The translations under genes were made by a program, and so were the position numbers. A stretch of DNA of 36,074 bases, taken from assembly GCA_030587405.1 (NCBI GenBank), contig JAUQZD010000042.1, forward strand, positions 1 to 36,074. Direction: 5' to 3'. This document shows positions 25,122 to 32,112 of the stretch, one piece after another (the first letter of the stretch is position 1; each line of letters begins with the position of its first letter). The notes below the pieces were generated by a model. That model searched no databases, was not told where the DNA came from, and saw only the letters and a list, made by a program, of their open reading frames with translations. The stretch comes from Candidatus Freyrarchaeum guaymasense (GTDB lineage Archaea; Asgardarchaeota; Jordarchaeia; Jordarchaeales; Freyrarchaeaceae).

Positions 25122-25636
25122 TGGTGGTGGGGATGTGGAGTAGGATAGCAAGCTACTTCAAGGAGCACCCGAAAAGGTTGGCTGTAGCTAAAGTTCTCGT
25201 CGAGAACGGTCTAAGCATCAGAAACGGGAAGATTTATTGTAACGAGATCGAGATACCGCCGGTGAGGGTGGCTAGGGTTGCAGGGGTCGACCGGAGGACG
25301 GTGGTGGAAACAATCAAGATGATAGAGAGGGATGAGGAGCTGAGGACGATATTCGCACTGATAAAGAACGCTGGAATGTCCCTTAAGGATGTTGCACGCC
25401 CACTCAACCTCGGGGTGGTCGAGATCACGCCTGACGACCCGAGGACCGTAGGAATAGTTGCAGGGGTGACCTCGATCATAGCCCGAGAAGGGATAAGCAT
25501 CAGGCAGGCTCTAACAGATGACCCCGAGCTGAGCCCTGACCCAAAGCTAACAGTGATAGCAGACCGCAAAATCCCAGGGGAACTAATTCCGAAACTACTA
25601 AAGGTGAAGGGGGTAGCTAAAGTTTCAATCTATTAA
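25121..25636 (+). CDS. ACT-domain transcriptional regulator of amino acid metabolism (COG2150 type)
   Basis: A protein of about 171 residues with an N-terminal helix-turn-helix (VRVARVAGVDRRTVVETIKMIE, about residues 45-67 region) and a C-terminal ACT-like ligand domain (VGIVAGVTSIIAREGISIRQA to LLKVKGVAKVSIY). Such archaeal proteins are thought to sense amino acids and control their metabolism. The divergent trpB2 makes tryptophan or serine metabolism the natural target. ATG codons at 25115, 25121 and 25133 are possible. The TATA position predicts transcription starting near 25121, so a leaderless start there is preferred. The start overlaps the TGTACA repeat, suggesting self-repression. Confidence 0.78.
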   Translation: MVVGMWSRIASYFKEHPKRLAVAKVLVENGLSIRNGKIYCNEIEIPPVRVARVAGVDRRTVVETIKMIERDEELRTIFALIKNAGMSLKDVARPLNLGVVEITPDDPRTVGIVAGVTSIIAREGISIRQALTDDPELSPDPKLTVIADRKIPGELIPKLLKVKGVAKVSIY

Positions 25637-25758
25637 GGGTAAGCGTACACCAGAAGAATTCTTTAGCAGGAGGCATGGCTGGTGGAATTCCTGTTAGCAT
25701 TAAACTTGGAGTTGAGTTCGGGGAGTAAGAGAGCTGGTTCTCCCCCTGCCTGCAGTAT

Positions 25759-26631
25759 TTACAGGATCTTGTACAGGGGGGTGTTCTTGTCCTTAACTTC
25801 GTATCCTCCTGTGACTAGGCTATAGGTGAGTATTGCGTCGGCTGCGGCGCAGCTTGGGAAGACGGTGTCAGCCGCCTCGACTGGCCCGTAGAGGATGAAG
25901 TCTGCTCCGAAGCATCTGACGAACACGTTTAGGGCTGCTAGGCAAGCCCTTTTAACTTGTGGTTTGAACTCCCCCGCTTTCCTCCACGTGTCGAAGGCGT
26001 TTGCAGGCGAGCACCCAGATGGCAGGCCGAGCTTCTCTTTAACCATTTGGATGGAGGCTGCCGTGTAGGCTATGCTTGCCACGTCTAACACTGACAGGTC
26101 CACAAGCACCTTCTCGATGCCTGCTTTCTCCGCCTTCGCGATGAGTCCGTCATTCCCCTGCAGGATCCTCATTTTATCCTCTGGCTCGAACTCGTACTCG
26201 CTGAATGCCAGCACTATCGCCGCTTTCAACCCTATGTCCCTGATCTTCTCTATTTCTTCCCTTGACGCCTCGGGGTTGATGGAGTTGTACACTATACGCT
26301 CTCCTAATCCTACCTCTACGGCGTGCTTGCATGCTTCGAGGCGTGCCTCAGCTAGGGGTGAGTCGACTAGGATCGGCGAGTCCGTAGCTTCCGAGGCGAA
26401 CTCCACGTATTTCTTTAATGCTTCGGCTGTCCTCCCGACGACGTCTAGCATGCAGGGGTTCCCCGTCTCGTCGGACAGCTCGTCCTGGCATGAAACGAGC
26501 TCTTCAGCCTTCCCCCTGTCAAACAAACCCTTCACGGGGTCGCTCACTATCTTGTGTCCCTCGTAGAAGATCGTTCCAATGAGGACTGTTGGGTTTTCCC
26601 CTGGCTGCCCCCCGACGCGGACGCCTGCCAC
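25759..26631 (-). CDS. MtrH-family corrinoid:tetrahydropterin methyltransferase
   Basis: Related to subunit H of methanogen methyl-H4MPT:coenzyme M methyltransferase (MtrH) and to MtgA/MtqA-type enzymes, which move a methyl group between a corrinoid protein and tetrahydromethanopterin or tetrahydrofolate. The segment VGGQPGENPTVLIGTIFYEGHKIV is the family N-terminal signature (given in part), followed by a TIM-barrel-like fold through about 290 residues. No other mtr subunits are present, so it is a soluble, stand-alone enzyme. The conserved family N-terminus continues upstream of the GTG at 26631 (FGRKQEVYD encoded at 26632-26658), but the frame has no ATG, GTG or TTG before the stop of the upstream gene. 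Either the protein is short or it uses an unusual start. The stop of the corrinoid protein gene lies 90 bases upstream, indicating one operon. Confidence 0.88.
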   Translation of the reverse strand: MAGVRVGGQPGENPTVLIGTIFYEGHKIVSDPVKGLFDRGKAEELVSCQDELSDETGNPCMLDVVGRTAEALKKYVEFASEATDSPILVDSPLAEARLEACKHAVEVGLGERIVYNSINPEASREEIEKIRDIGLKAAIVLAFSEYEFEPEDKMRILQGNDGLIAKAEKAGIEKVLVDLSVLDVASIAYTAASIQMVKEKLGLPSGCSPANAFDTWRKAGEFKPQVKRACLAALNVFVRCFGADFILYGPVEAADTVFPSCAAADAILTYSLVTGGYEVKDKNTPLYKIL

Positions 26632-26721
26632 ATCGTAAACTTCCTGCTTCCTGCCAAACTTTAGAAGCGTCTTCGAAGCCCCCTTTAAATGGTTGAAAAA
26701 AGGGGTTGAGGTGTGGGTGGC

Positions 26722-27351
26722 TTAGCTTACTCCGAGGAGTTCCTTGGCTGCTTTCACGGCTCCCTCGACGTCTCCCGCCCATCCGTCGGCTCCAGCCTTC
26801 TCAGCCCACTCCTTAGACGTTACGGCTCCGCCCACCAGTACCTTATACTTGTCTCTGACCCCCATCTCCTTTAATATCCTTATCAGCTCCTCGAACTTCG
26901 ACAGGGCGGGGGTGAAAACTACGGAGACCGCTATTATGTCGGCTCCTATCTCCTCCGCTTTCTCGTAGAAGTCCCATGGTTCAAGGTTCTCGCCTAGGTC
27001 GTGGACTTCAAATCCGTTGATCGTTAGGAAGGTGCTAACAAGGTTCTTCCCAATGTTGTGTTTGCTTAGCATGGTTCCTATAACAACCTTCTTCTTAGCC
27101 TCGGCCTTCTCCCTAGGCAAAACCTTCTCTATCATCTCGATGCATTCCCTAGCCAGCTTGCTGCCCTTCACCAAGTCCGGGATGAAGGCTTCATGCCTTT
27201 CAAACTTATCCCCTAAATCGTAGAGTCCCTTAACTATGCCATCCTCTAAAATCCTGACGGGGTCGACGCCCTCGTCGAGGAGCCTCTTAGTTATATCCTT
27301 CGCTTCGCCTTTAATTTCAGCTATAGCCTTCCTGAGATCCTCAATGTTCAC
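26722..27351 (-). CDS. Corrinoid (B12-binding) protein of a methyltransferase system
   Basis: A 209-residue protein of the MtmC/MtgC/MetH-like type, carrying the cobamide that shuttles the methyl group between substrate methyltransferase and MtrH-like enzyme. Residues 1-85 are the helical cap domain (DLGDKFERHEAFIPDLV is typical). Residues 86-209 are the B12-binding Rossmann domain, ending in VLVGGAVTSKEWAEKAGADG. The axial-ligand motif, normally Asp-X-His-X-X-Gly, reads Ser96-Lys-His98-Asn-Ile-Gly, so the His is kept but the Asp of the ligand triad is Ser. The GTG at 27351 is chosen over an in-frame start at 27453, because GGAGGA stands six bases upstream and the family length then fits. It lies 47 bases after the flavoprotein stop and 90 bases before the MtrH-like gene. 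Confidence 0.9.
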   Translation of the reverse strand: MNIEDLRKAIAEIKGEAKDITKRLLDEGVDPVRILEDGIVKGLYDLGDKFERHEAFIPDLVKGSKLARECIEMIEKVLPREKAEAKKKVVIGTMLSKHNIGKNLVSTFLTINGFEVHDLGENLEPWDFYEKAEEIGADIIAVSVVFTPALSKFEELIRILKEMGVRDKYKVLVGGAVTSKEWAEKAGADGWAGDVEGAVKAAKELLGVS

Positions 27352-27398
27352 ATTTACTCCTCCACTCAATTCACGTAATAGAAACGTGGTTTTAGCTT

Positions 27399-29087
27399 TT
27401 ACCGTTCTGGCGGCTCTCTTGTCAGCTCCCTTGCGGCTATGTATCCGAAGCATATTCCCGCTCCTATCGTGATGCCGCTGCTCGGGTATCCTCCCCCCGA
27501 GACGGCTGCCGTCACGTTCCCTGCGGCGTAGAGTCCAGGTATGGGCTTATCGTTATAGTCTAAAACTTGCGCCTTCGTGTTTATCTTTAATCCTCCACAT
27601 GAGCCGAGGCATCCAGGGTATACTTCTATGGCGTAGAATGGAGGTTTCTCTAGGGGTCCAAGGGTTGGATTGGGTTTCCAGTTCGGATCCCCGTAGAACC
27701 TGTCGAAGTAGCTTTCTCCACGGTGGAAGTCTGGGTCATACCCCTCCTTAGCATACTTGTTGAACCTTTCCACCGTTTCCTCCAGCCCGTCCGGGTCTAT
27801 CCCAGCCTTCTTTGCGAGGCCCCTCAGCGTGTCCGCCCACTTAAAGGGTGGATCGGTCGGCTCTGCTCCGGGATACAGTGTGAATATCGTGTAGGTCTGG
27901 TGGACTCTCTCATCGAAAATCATCCATGCTGGAATGTTCGGATACTCGTGCTTGTTCGGGTCCCAAGTGTGCATGGCCCTCGTAAAATCGAAGTAGTTGG
28001 CTGCCTCATTAGCAAACCTTCTGCCGTACTTGTTAACTATTATGACGCCGGGCAGAACCTTCTCGAAGAAGACCCCCCTGTAGTAGGGTTTCCCGTCGTA
28101 CTCGTCCCCCGTGTGCACCGTTGGGAACCACCACGCTTCAGACATTAAGCCTACCTGTGCTCCAACCTCCATCGCCATACGGTGCCCATCACCTGTGTTA
28201 TGCGGCGGAGACATGGGCCCCTTCATCGGCCCCCTGAGGAATGCTTCAGGCATCTTATCGTGCCATTCGAACCCTCCAGTCGCGAGGATCACACCTTTCC
28301 TAGCACGGATCCTCAACTCTTTCCCCTCATGTTCAGCTATGACGCCGACCACCTTGCCGTTCTCCGTTATCAGCTTTCGAGCTGGAGTGCTATACCTGAT
28401 TTCTATCCCTCTATCATGGCAGGAGTGCAGTAGGCGGGCGATCAGAGCGGTCCCCCAGCCGTAAATTCTGTCCTTCATCCTTTCCTGGATAAGGTTAAAG
28501 TCCCAGCCGCCAGTCATCATGGTCGCCATTCCACCCCACTTGACAAGCTCCTCTAAGAGTAGGGGCACGCTGACCGGCGAGAGCCTAACCCTCTCAGCAA
28601 CCTCGGATGGAAGCGAGTTCAAGCTTACGAGCTTCGCCTCCATTATCCTCCCGCCCTTAGCGGCCCCCTCCCACTCCGGGAAGTAATCCGGCATCAGGGT
28701 TACATGAGACCACTCCACGCGGGTGTTCTCCTCCAAGTAGTCGCATGCCTCGCTCACGGTGTCTATGTACGTTCTGATCAGCTCCTCGCTCGACCTTCCT
28801 GCCGATATGGCCTTCATGTACTTGAATGCTTTCTCCTTCGAGTCAGGAGCCTTAACCCACTCCTTCTTCACCGGATCCCAAAACTCCGGCTGAAACCCCT
28901 CCCTGATAAACCTGTTATTGGGAACCCACACGGCTCCGCCTGAAACGGCGCTTGCCCCCCCAGCCTTATCCGTCTTCTCCAGCACGATGACCTTAGCACC
29001 CCTATCATGGGCGACTATAGCGGCAGTCAGCGCCCCAGCCCCACTGCCAACGACAACCACATCCGCCTCTAAATCCCACGTAGACAT
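27399..29087 (-). CDS. FAD-dependent oxidoreductase, 3-ketosteroid dehydrogenase/fumarate reductase flavoprotein family
   Basis: A 562-residue flavoprotein with an N-terminal dinucleotide-binding motif VVVGSGAGALTAAIVAHDRG (about residues 10-29), GGASAVSGGAVWVPNN after it, and a C-terminal GLYAAGNVTAAVSGGGYPSSG with a terminal FAD-binding helix. This is the layout of the family that includes fumarate reductase FrdA-like proteins and 3-ketosteroid delta-1-dehydrogenase (KstD). The substrate cannot be read. As the first gene of an operon with a corrinoid protein and an MtrH-like enzyme, it may prepare the methyl donor (for example by dehydrogenating or hydrogenating it) or supply electrons. This is inference. 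AGGAGG precedes the ATG. Reductive reactivation of cobalamin is normally done by RamA-type iron-sulfur proteins, which this is not. Confidence 0.85.
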   Translation of the reverse strand: MSTWDLEADVVVVGSGAGALTAAIVAHDRGAKVIVLEKTDKAGGASAVSGGAVWVPNNRFIREGFQPEFWDPVKKEWVKAPDSKEKAFKYMKAISAGRSSEELIRTYIDTVSEACDYLEENTRVEWSHVTLMPDYFPEWEGAAKGGRIMEAKLVSLNSLPSEVAERVRLSPVSVPLLLEELVKWGGMATMMTGGWDFNLIQERMKDRIYGWGTALIARLLHSCHDRGIEIRYSTPARKLITENGKVVGVIAEHEGKELRIRARKGVILATGGFEWHDKMPEAFLRGPMKGPMSPPHNTGDGHRMAMEVGAQVGLMSEAWWFPTVHTGDEYDGKPYYRGVFFEKVLPGVIIVNKYGRRFANEAANYFDFTRAMHTWDPNKHEYPNIPAWMIFDERVHQTYTIFTLYPGAEPTDPPFKWADTLRGLAKKAGIDPDGLEETVERFNKYAKEGYDPDFHRGESYFDRFYGDPNWKPNPTLGPLEKPPFYAIEVYPGCLGSCGGLKINTKAQVLDYNDKPIPGLYAAGNVTAAVSGGGYPSSGITIGAGICFGYIAARELTREPPER

Positions 29088-29435
29088 TCCTCCTCACACC
29101 TCACCACCCGAAGTGCAAGAGAATACTTTAGAGTTTTTAAGTATAAATTTCTAACTGAAGTTTCTCACGCTACTGAAATTTCCTCGTGAAGATGCTACAT
29201 GTAGAAGTCGGCCTTAAAGGCTTTTCGAACAGGCTTGCAAAGCAAACAGTGATGGCAGCCGGCTACTTCAACACTTTTGCTTTCAGCATCGCTAAGGTGT
29301 CCCCCCATCGCCTTTCACAAGGATCTAAGCTGGGTGGTTGAGGCACGTGGATTAACTCACGGTGAAAGGGGAAATCTATAAAAGCTAGAATTCTCCCCTT
29401 TTAAGAAATTAGAAGGGTTGGAAGGGGTTGATGTA
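29088..29435. promoter_or_regulatory. Divergent promoter region of the methyltransferase locus
   Basis: A 348-base spacer between the flavoprotein operon (minus) and the MtmB-like gene (plus). The minus-strand TATA-like AAATTTATAC (29141-29150) lies about 55 bases before the flavoprotein ATG. The plus-strand CTATAAAAG (about 29376-29384) lies about 52 bases before the GTG at 29436. Both leave leaders of about 25-35 bases with good ribosome sites, so the two transcription units are likely controlled together. No other gene seen in between. Confidence 0.55.
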
Positions 29436-30791
29436 GTGTCGCTTCTATGGGAAGTGTTAGAGAGGTCTCAGACGGGGCCTCTAATGAAGGAGGAGGAGTT
29501 TGAAACCGAGTTTTTCCCTTCAAAGATAAAGGAAATAGTGAAGGAGCACGGGATAAAGTATGACCCGGAAGAGGTTGTTATGACCGACCCGAACATGGCT
29601 GACGAGATCTTCGAGGCAGGGCTTGAGCTCTTACTTGAGGTCGGACTCTACAATAAGGATACGAAGCGCATAGTTAAGTTCACGGAGGAGGAGATCAAGG
29701 AGGTTCTTGCCACTAGGAGGAGGGAGCTGGTTTTAGGTGAGGGAAGAGACCAGATCGTGCTGAAGCTGAGGAAGCCTGAGGATAGAGAGCCGCCTAAGAC
29801 GTTCCTCCCCGCCGGGATCCTAACCAGTAACATAGAGCTGTATAAGGCTTACGTGCTGTCCGCAGCGAAGGAGCCTGTTGCAGACGGGCTGATAGCATTG
29901 CCACTGCAGGGTATAGGTGACTTGAAGCCTACCACCGAGACGCCTAGTGAAACCCTCCTCGGCTTAACCGAGGGGTTCATACTGAGGGAGGCTGCTATCC
30001 GTGTTGGCAGGCCCGGAATGTACCTTGGCATCCCCATGAGCGTGTCGAGCGCTAAGGCTGTGATGGGCTCCTTCCACCCTGCAGGGTACACGAGGTACAA
30101 CTGCATGTGCCCTGTCCACATAATACAGGACATGAGGATCGACTACGACAGGCTTAACCTTGCCTTCTTCGCCCAGCAGAACGGAATAAACCCTTGGATT
30201 AGCAGCTGCCCAACAATGTACGCCTACATCGGGGGGCCGGAGGAGGCTGCCGTTGAGGGAATCGCCCACGTCCTCGGCATGATGGCTTACTCGGGTGGCT
30301 CCTTCGCCCAGGCCATGACGGCCACGGTTGAGGGACGATATGAGGGGAGGGACGTCTACTGGTCTAACTCGGCGCAAGCCCTCGCCGCTGAGAGGAACAT
30401 AAGGGTTCCATGGATAAGCTATGGGAGCGGCGTCACAGGCCAATCAGCCACAGAGGTCTCCTTCTACTCCATAGCGGCGACCGTCGTAATGAACACGATA
30501 TCAGGCATGGAGGGGATGTGGCTGACCGGAGGAGTCCCCGGGATAGAGGGCAGGTGGGGGGGAGAGGTTGCGAGGGCTGCCGCAGGAATCAAGGTGAGCG
30601 ACGGAGTGGAAATAGTGAAGGAGCTCCTTAAACGCTACGAGGATAAGGCCAAGGTTGGGCTTCCAAAGGAGGACCTGATACTTGAAACCTACGACATGAA
30701 AACCCTAACACCCAAGAAGGAGTACCTGGAATTATACTCGAAAATGAAGAAGGAGCTCCAGGATCTGGGGCTGGACTACGAAGCATGGTAG
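29436..30791 (+). CDS. MtmB-family methylamine:corrinoid methyltransferase homologue without pyrrolysine
   Basis: Full-length homologue of monomethylamine methyltransferase MtmB (451 residues against about 458). It keeps the N-terminal EAGLELLLEVGLYNKDT and ELVLGEGRD blocks, GEVARAAAGIKVSD, and the C-terminal YDMKTLTPKKEY to LQDLGL. In Methanosarcina MtmB the UAG-encoded pyrrolysine is residue 202 in RPGMGV-O-GPE; here the aligned text is RPGMYL-G-IP, a GGC glycine codon at 30027-30029 (Gly198). No in-frame TAG occurs before the family's natural end; the terminal TAG is a true stop. Glu259 of MtmB, near the pyrrolysine in the known structure, aligns with Ser. By analogy with pyrrolysine-free MttB relatives such as MtgB, the donor may be something other than monomethylamine. 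GTG at 29436 is preferred over TTG at 29418, because GGAAGGGG lies eight bases upstream. Transcribed divergently from the corrinoid protein operon. Confidence 0.88.
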   Translation: MSLLWEVLERSQTGPLMKEEEFETEFFPSKIKEIVKEHGIKYDPEEVVMTDPNMADEIFEAGLELLLEVGLYNKDTKRIVKFTEEEIKEVLATRRRELVLGEGRDQIVLKLRKPEDREPPKTFLPAGILTSNIELYKAYVLSAAKEPVADGLIALPLQGIGDLKPTTETPSETLLGLTEGFILREAAIRVGRPGMYLGIPMSVSSAKAVMGSFHPAGYTRYNCMCPVHIIQDMRIDYDRLNLAFFAQQNGINPWISSCPTMYAYIGGPEEAAVEGIAHVLGMMAYSGGSFAQAMTATVEGRYEGRDVYWSNSAQALAAERNIRVPWISYGSGVTGQSATEVSFYSIAATVVMNTISGMEGMWLTGGVPGIEGRWGGEVARAAAGIKVSDGVEIVKELLKRYEDKAKVGLPKEDLILETYDMKTLTPKKEYLELYSKMKKELQDLGLDYEAW

Positions 30792-31115
30792 CCTACTGAG
30801 AACCCTCCTTCTTTAACCTCCTTCTTTTTAGCGGGCAGCCCGGGTTGATGGCCTCCGCCTACCCAAAGTAACCCCTCGAAGACCTTCCAAGAAAACCCGA
30901 ATTTCCTTTTTGAGAGTAATCGTGTATGAATGGTTAAATGCCCCGCCTGTTTTCCGGGCTTTGCCACGAGAGGTGTCAGGCGAAAAGGCTAGAGCTCCCT
31001 CCTTACCCCATCAGGTTTCTTACGTGCTTTAACCTTCCTTCTCATTGTCCAAATGCCGCCCTGTTTCCAGAAGCCTTATCTATCATCCTCCCCTAAGTTA
31101 GTTCGGGGAGCTATT
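30792..31115. other. Spacer between MtmB-like and MNT genes
   Basis: About 320 bases without a recognised gene. An in-frame extension of the nucleotidyltransferase reaches 31053 but lacks a ribosome site. A possible terminator is the C- and T-rich run after 30800. No tRNA-like fold was found by eye. Confidence 0.35.
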
Positions 31116-31631
31116 ATGGTGGGAGGGTTAAGCTGCCTGGCGGAGCCCTATAGGAGCGTGGTGAGAAGGGTTCTGGACCGCCTCCTCAGCTCCTTCGGCG
31201 ACAGGCTTGTCAGCCTTGTCGTTTTCGGCTCGGTTGCCAGGGGGGACGCCAGGAGGGACAGCGACCTGGACCTCCTCGTGGTCATAGATGGGCTCCCAAG
31301 GTCTAGGTTTAAAAGGTTCGACGTTTTCATGGAGGCTTTGGGGGGAGAGTTCGAAGACTACCTTGACGAGCTGATGGACAAGGGCTTCTACGTGAGCATA
31401 TCCCCCGTGATAAAGGAGCCTGAGGAGGCCTCCAAGCCCTCCATCCTGTACTTGGACATGGTCGAGGACTCCGTGGTGGTTTATGATAGATGCGGCTTTT
31501 TCACGGGTGTGCTTGACAGGCTTAGGAGGAGGCTGGATGAGCTGGGGGCCGAAAGGGTCTGGGTGGGGAAGAAGTGGTATTGGAGGCTGAAAAAAGGCTA
31601 CAGGTTCGGCGAGGTCATCACGCTTGAATAA
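31116..31631 (+). CDS. MNT-type nucleotidyltransferase domain protein (HEPN partner)
   Basis: A 171-residue protein with the polymerase-beta-like minimal nucleotidyltransferase motif FGSVARGDARRDSDLDLLV (about residues 36-54): GS, then two Asp separated by one residue, the metal-binding pair. In MNT/HEPN systems the MNT protein acts as antitoxin, in studied cases by adenylylating the HEPN ribonuclease. The C-terminal 60 residues are basic and aromatic (WVGKKWYWRLKKGYRFGE). The ATG at 31116 is chosen with GGGGAG six bases upstream. Its end overlaps the HEPN gene by eight bases, a typical coupling for this pair. Confidence 0.8.
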   Translation: MVGGLSCLAEPYRSVVRRVLDRLLSSFGDRLVSLVVFGSVARGDARRDSDLDLLVVIDGLPRSRFKRFDVFMEALGGEFEDYLDELMDKGFYVSISPVIKEPEEASKPSILYLDMVEDSVVVYDRCGFFTGVLDRLRRRLDELGAERVWVGKKWYWRLKKGYRFGEVITLE

Positions 31632-32067
31632 CCTGAAGCTGGCTGAGTCGAACATCAGGCAAGCCGAGGAAAGGCTGAAGCATGCAGGGGAAGCCCTCAC
31701 CTCAGGCAACTACCCCTACACAGTGAGGCAGTGCCAAGAGGCGGTGGAGCTACTGTTAAAAGCGGCGTTGAGGATCGCCGGCATAGAGCCACCGAAGTGG
31801 CACGATGTTGGACCAATAATAAGGAGGGAGCTCGACAGGTTCCCGCAGCGCTTCCGCGACGAAGTAGACTTCATAGTGTCCGCTTCGAGGAGGCTGAGAA
31901 ATGAGCGGGAAAGATCAATGTACGGCGACGAGGAAACAGGCTTGCCACCAGAAGAACTATACACTAGGCTCGACGCCGAACAAGCACTAAGCGACGCTTT
32001 AAAAATAAGAAGACTGGTCTTGGAACTGCTCGGCGAAGCCTCCGGGGGGAGGAATGAATCCTCTTAG
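31624..32067 (+). CDS. HEPN domain protein (putative toxin of MNT/HEPN pair)
   Basis: A 147-residue helical protein with the HEPN pattern: LAESNIRQAEERLKHAGEAL, then a middle helix YTVRQCQEAVELLLKAAL, and the conserved Arg-rich end of the fold, RNERERSMYGDE, containing an R-X(n)-YG-type motif. HEPN toxins are usually RNases. Here the classical R-X(4-6)-H is not seen, so activity is uncertain, and many archaeal HEPN proteins of this type carry the Arg/Tyr version. The TTG start overlaps the MNT stop by eight bases. It ends in TAG. Convergent with ilvD, 45 bases away. Confidence 0.75.
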   Translation: MNNLKLAESNIRQAEERLKHAGEALTSGNYPYTVRQCQEAVELLLKAALRIAGIEPPKWHDVGPIIRRELDRFPQRFRDEVDFIVSASRRLRNERERSMYGDEETGLPPEELYTRLDAEQALSDALKIRRLVLELLGEASGGRNESS

Positions 32068-32112
32068 CGGTGCCAGCCGAGCAGTGAAATGTGTAATCCT
32101 TGGAGGGGGTCG

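Noticed and set aside
27352..27453. Upstream start of the corrinoid protein inside the flavoprotein gene
   Set aside because: The added residues are the flavoprotein 3' end read in another frame; GGAGGA before the GTG at 27351 fits better.
29436..30791. Assignment of the methyltransferase to the MttB (trimethylamine/glycine betaine, COG5598) family
   Set aside because: The N-terminal, middle and C-terminal blocks match MtmB much better and the length is that of MtmB.
30789..30833. Readthrough of the terminal TAG of the MtmB-like gene as pyrrolysine
   Set aside because: The family C-terminus ends just before the TAG and the readthrough text is Pro/Ser-rich and unlike any extension.
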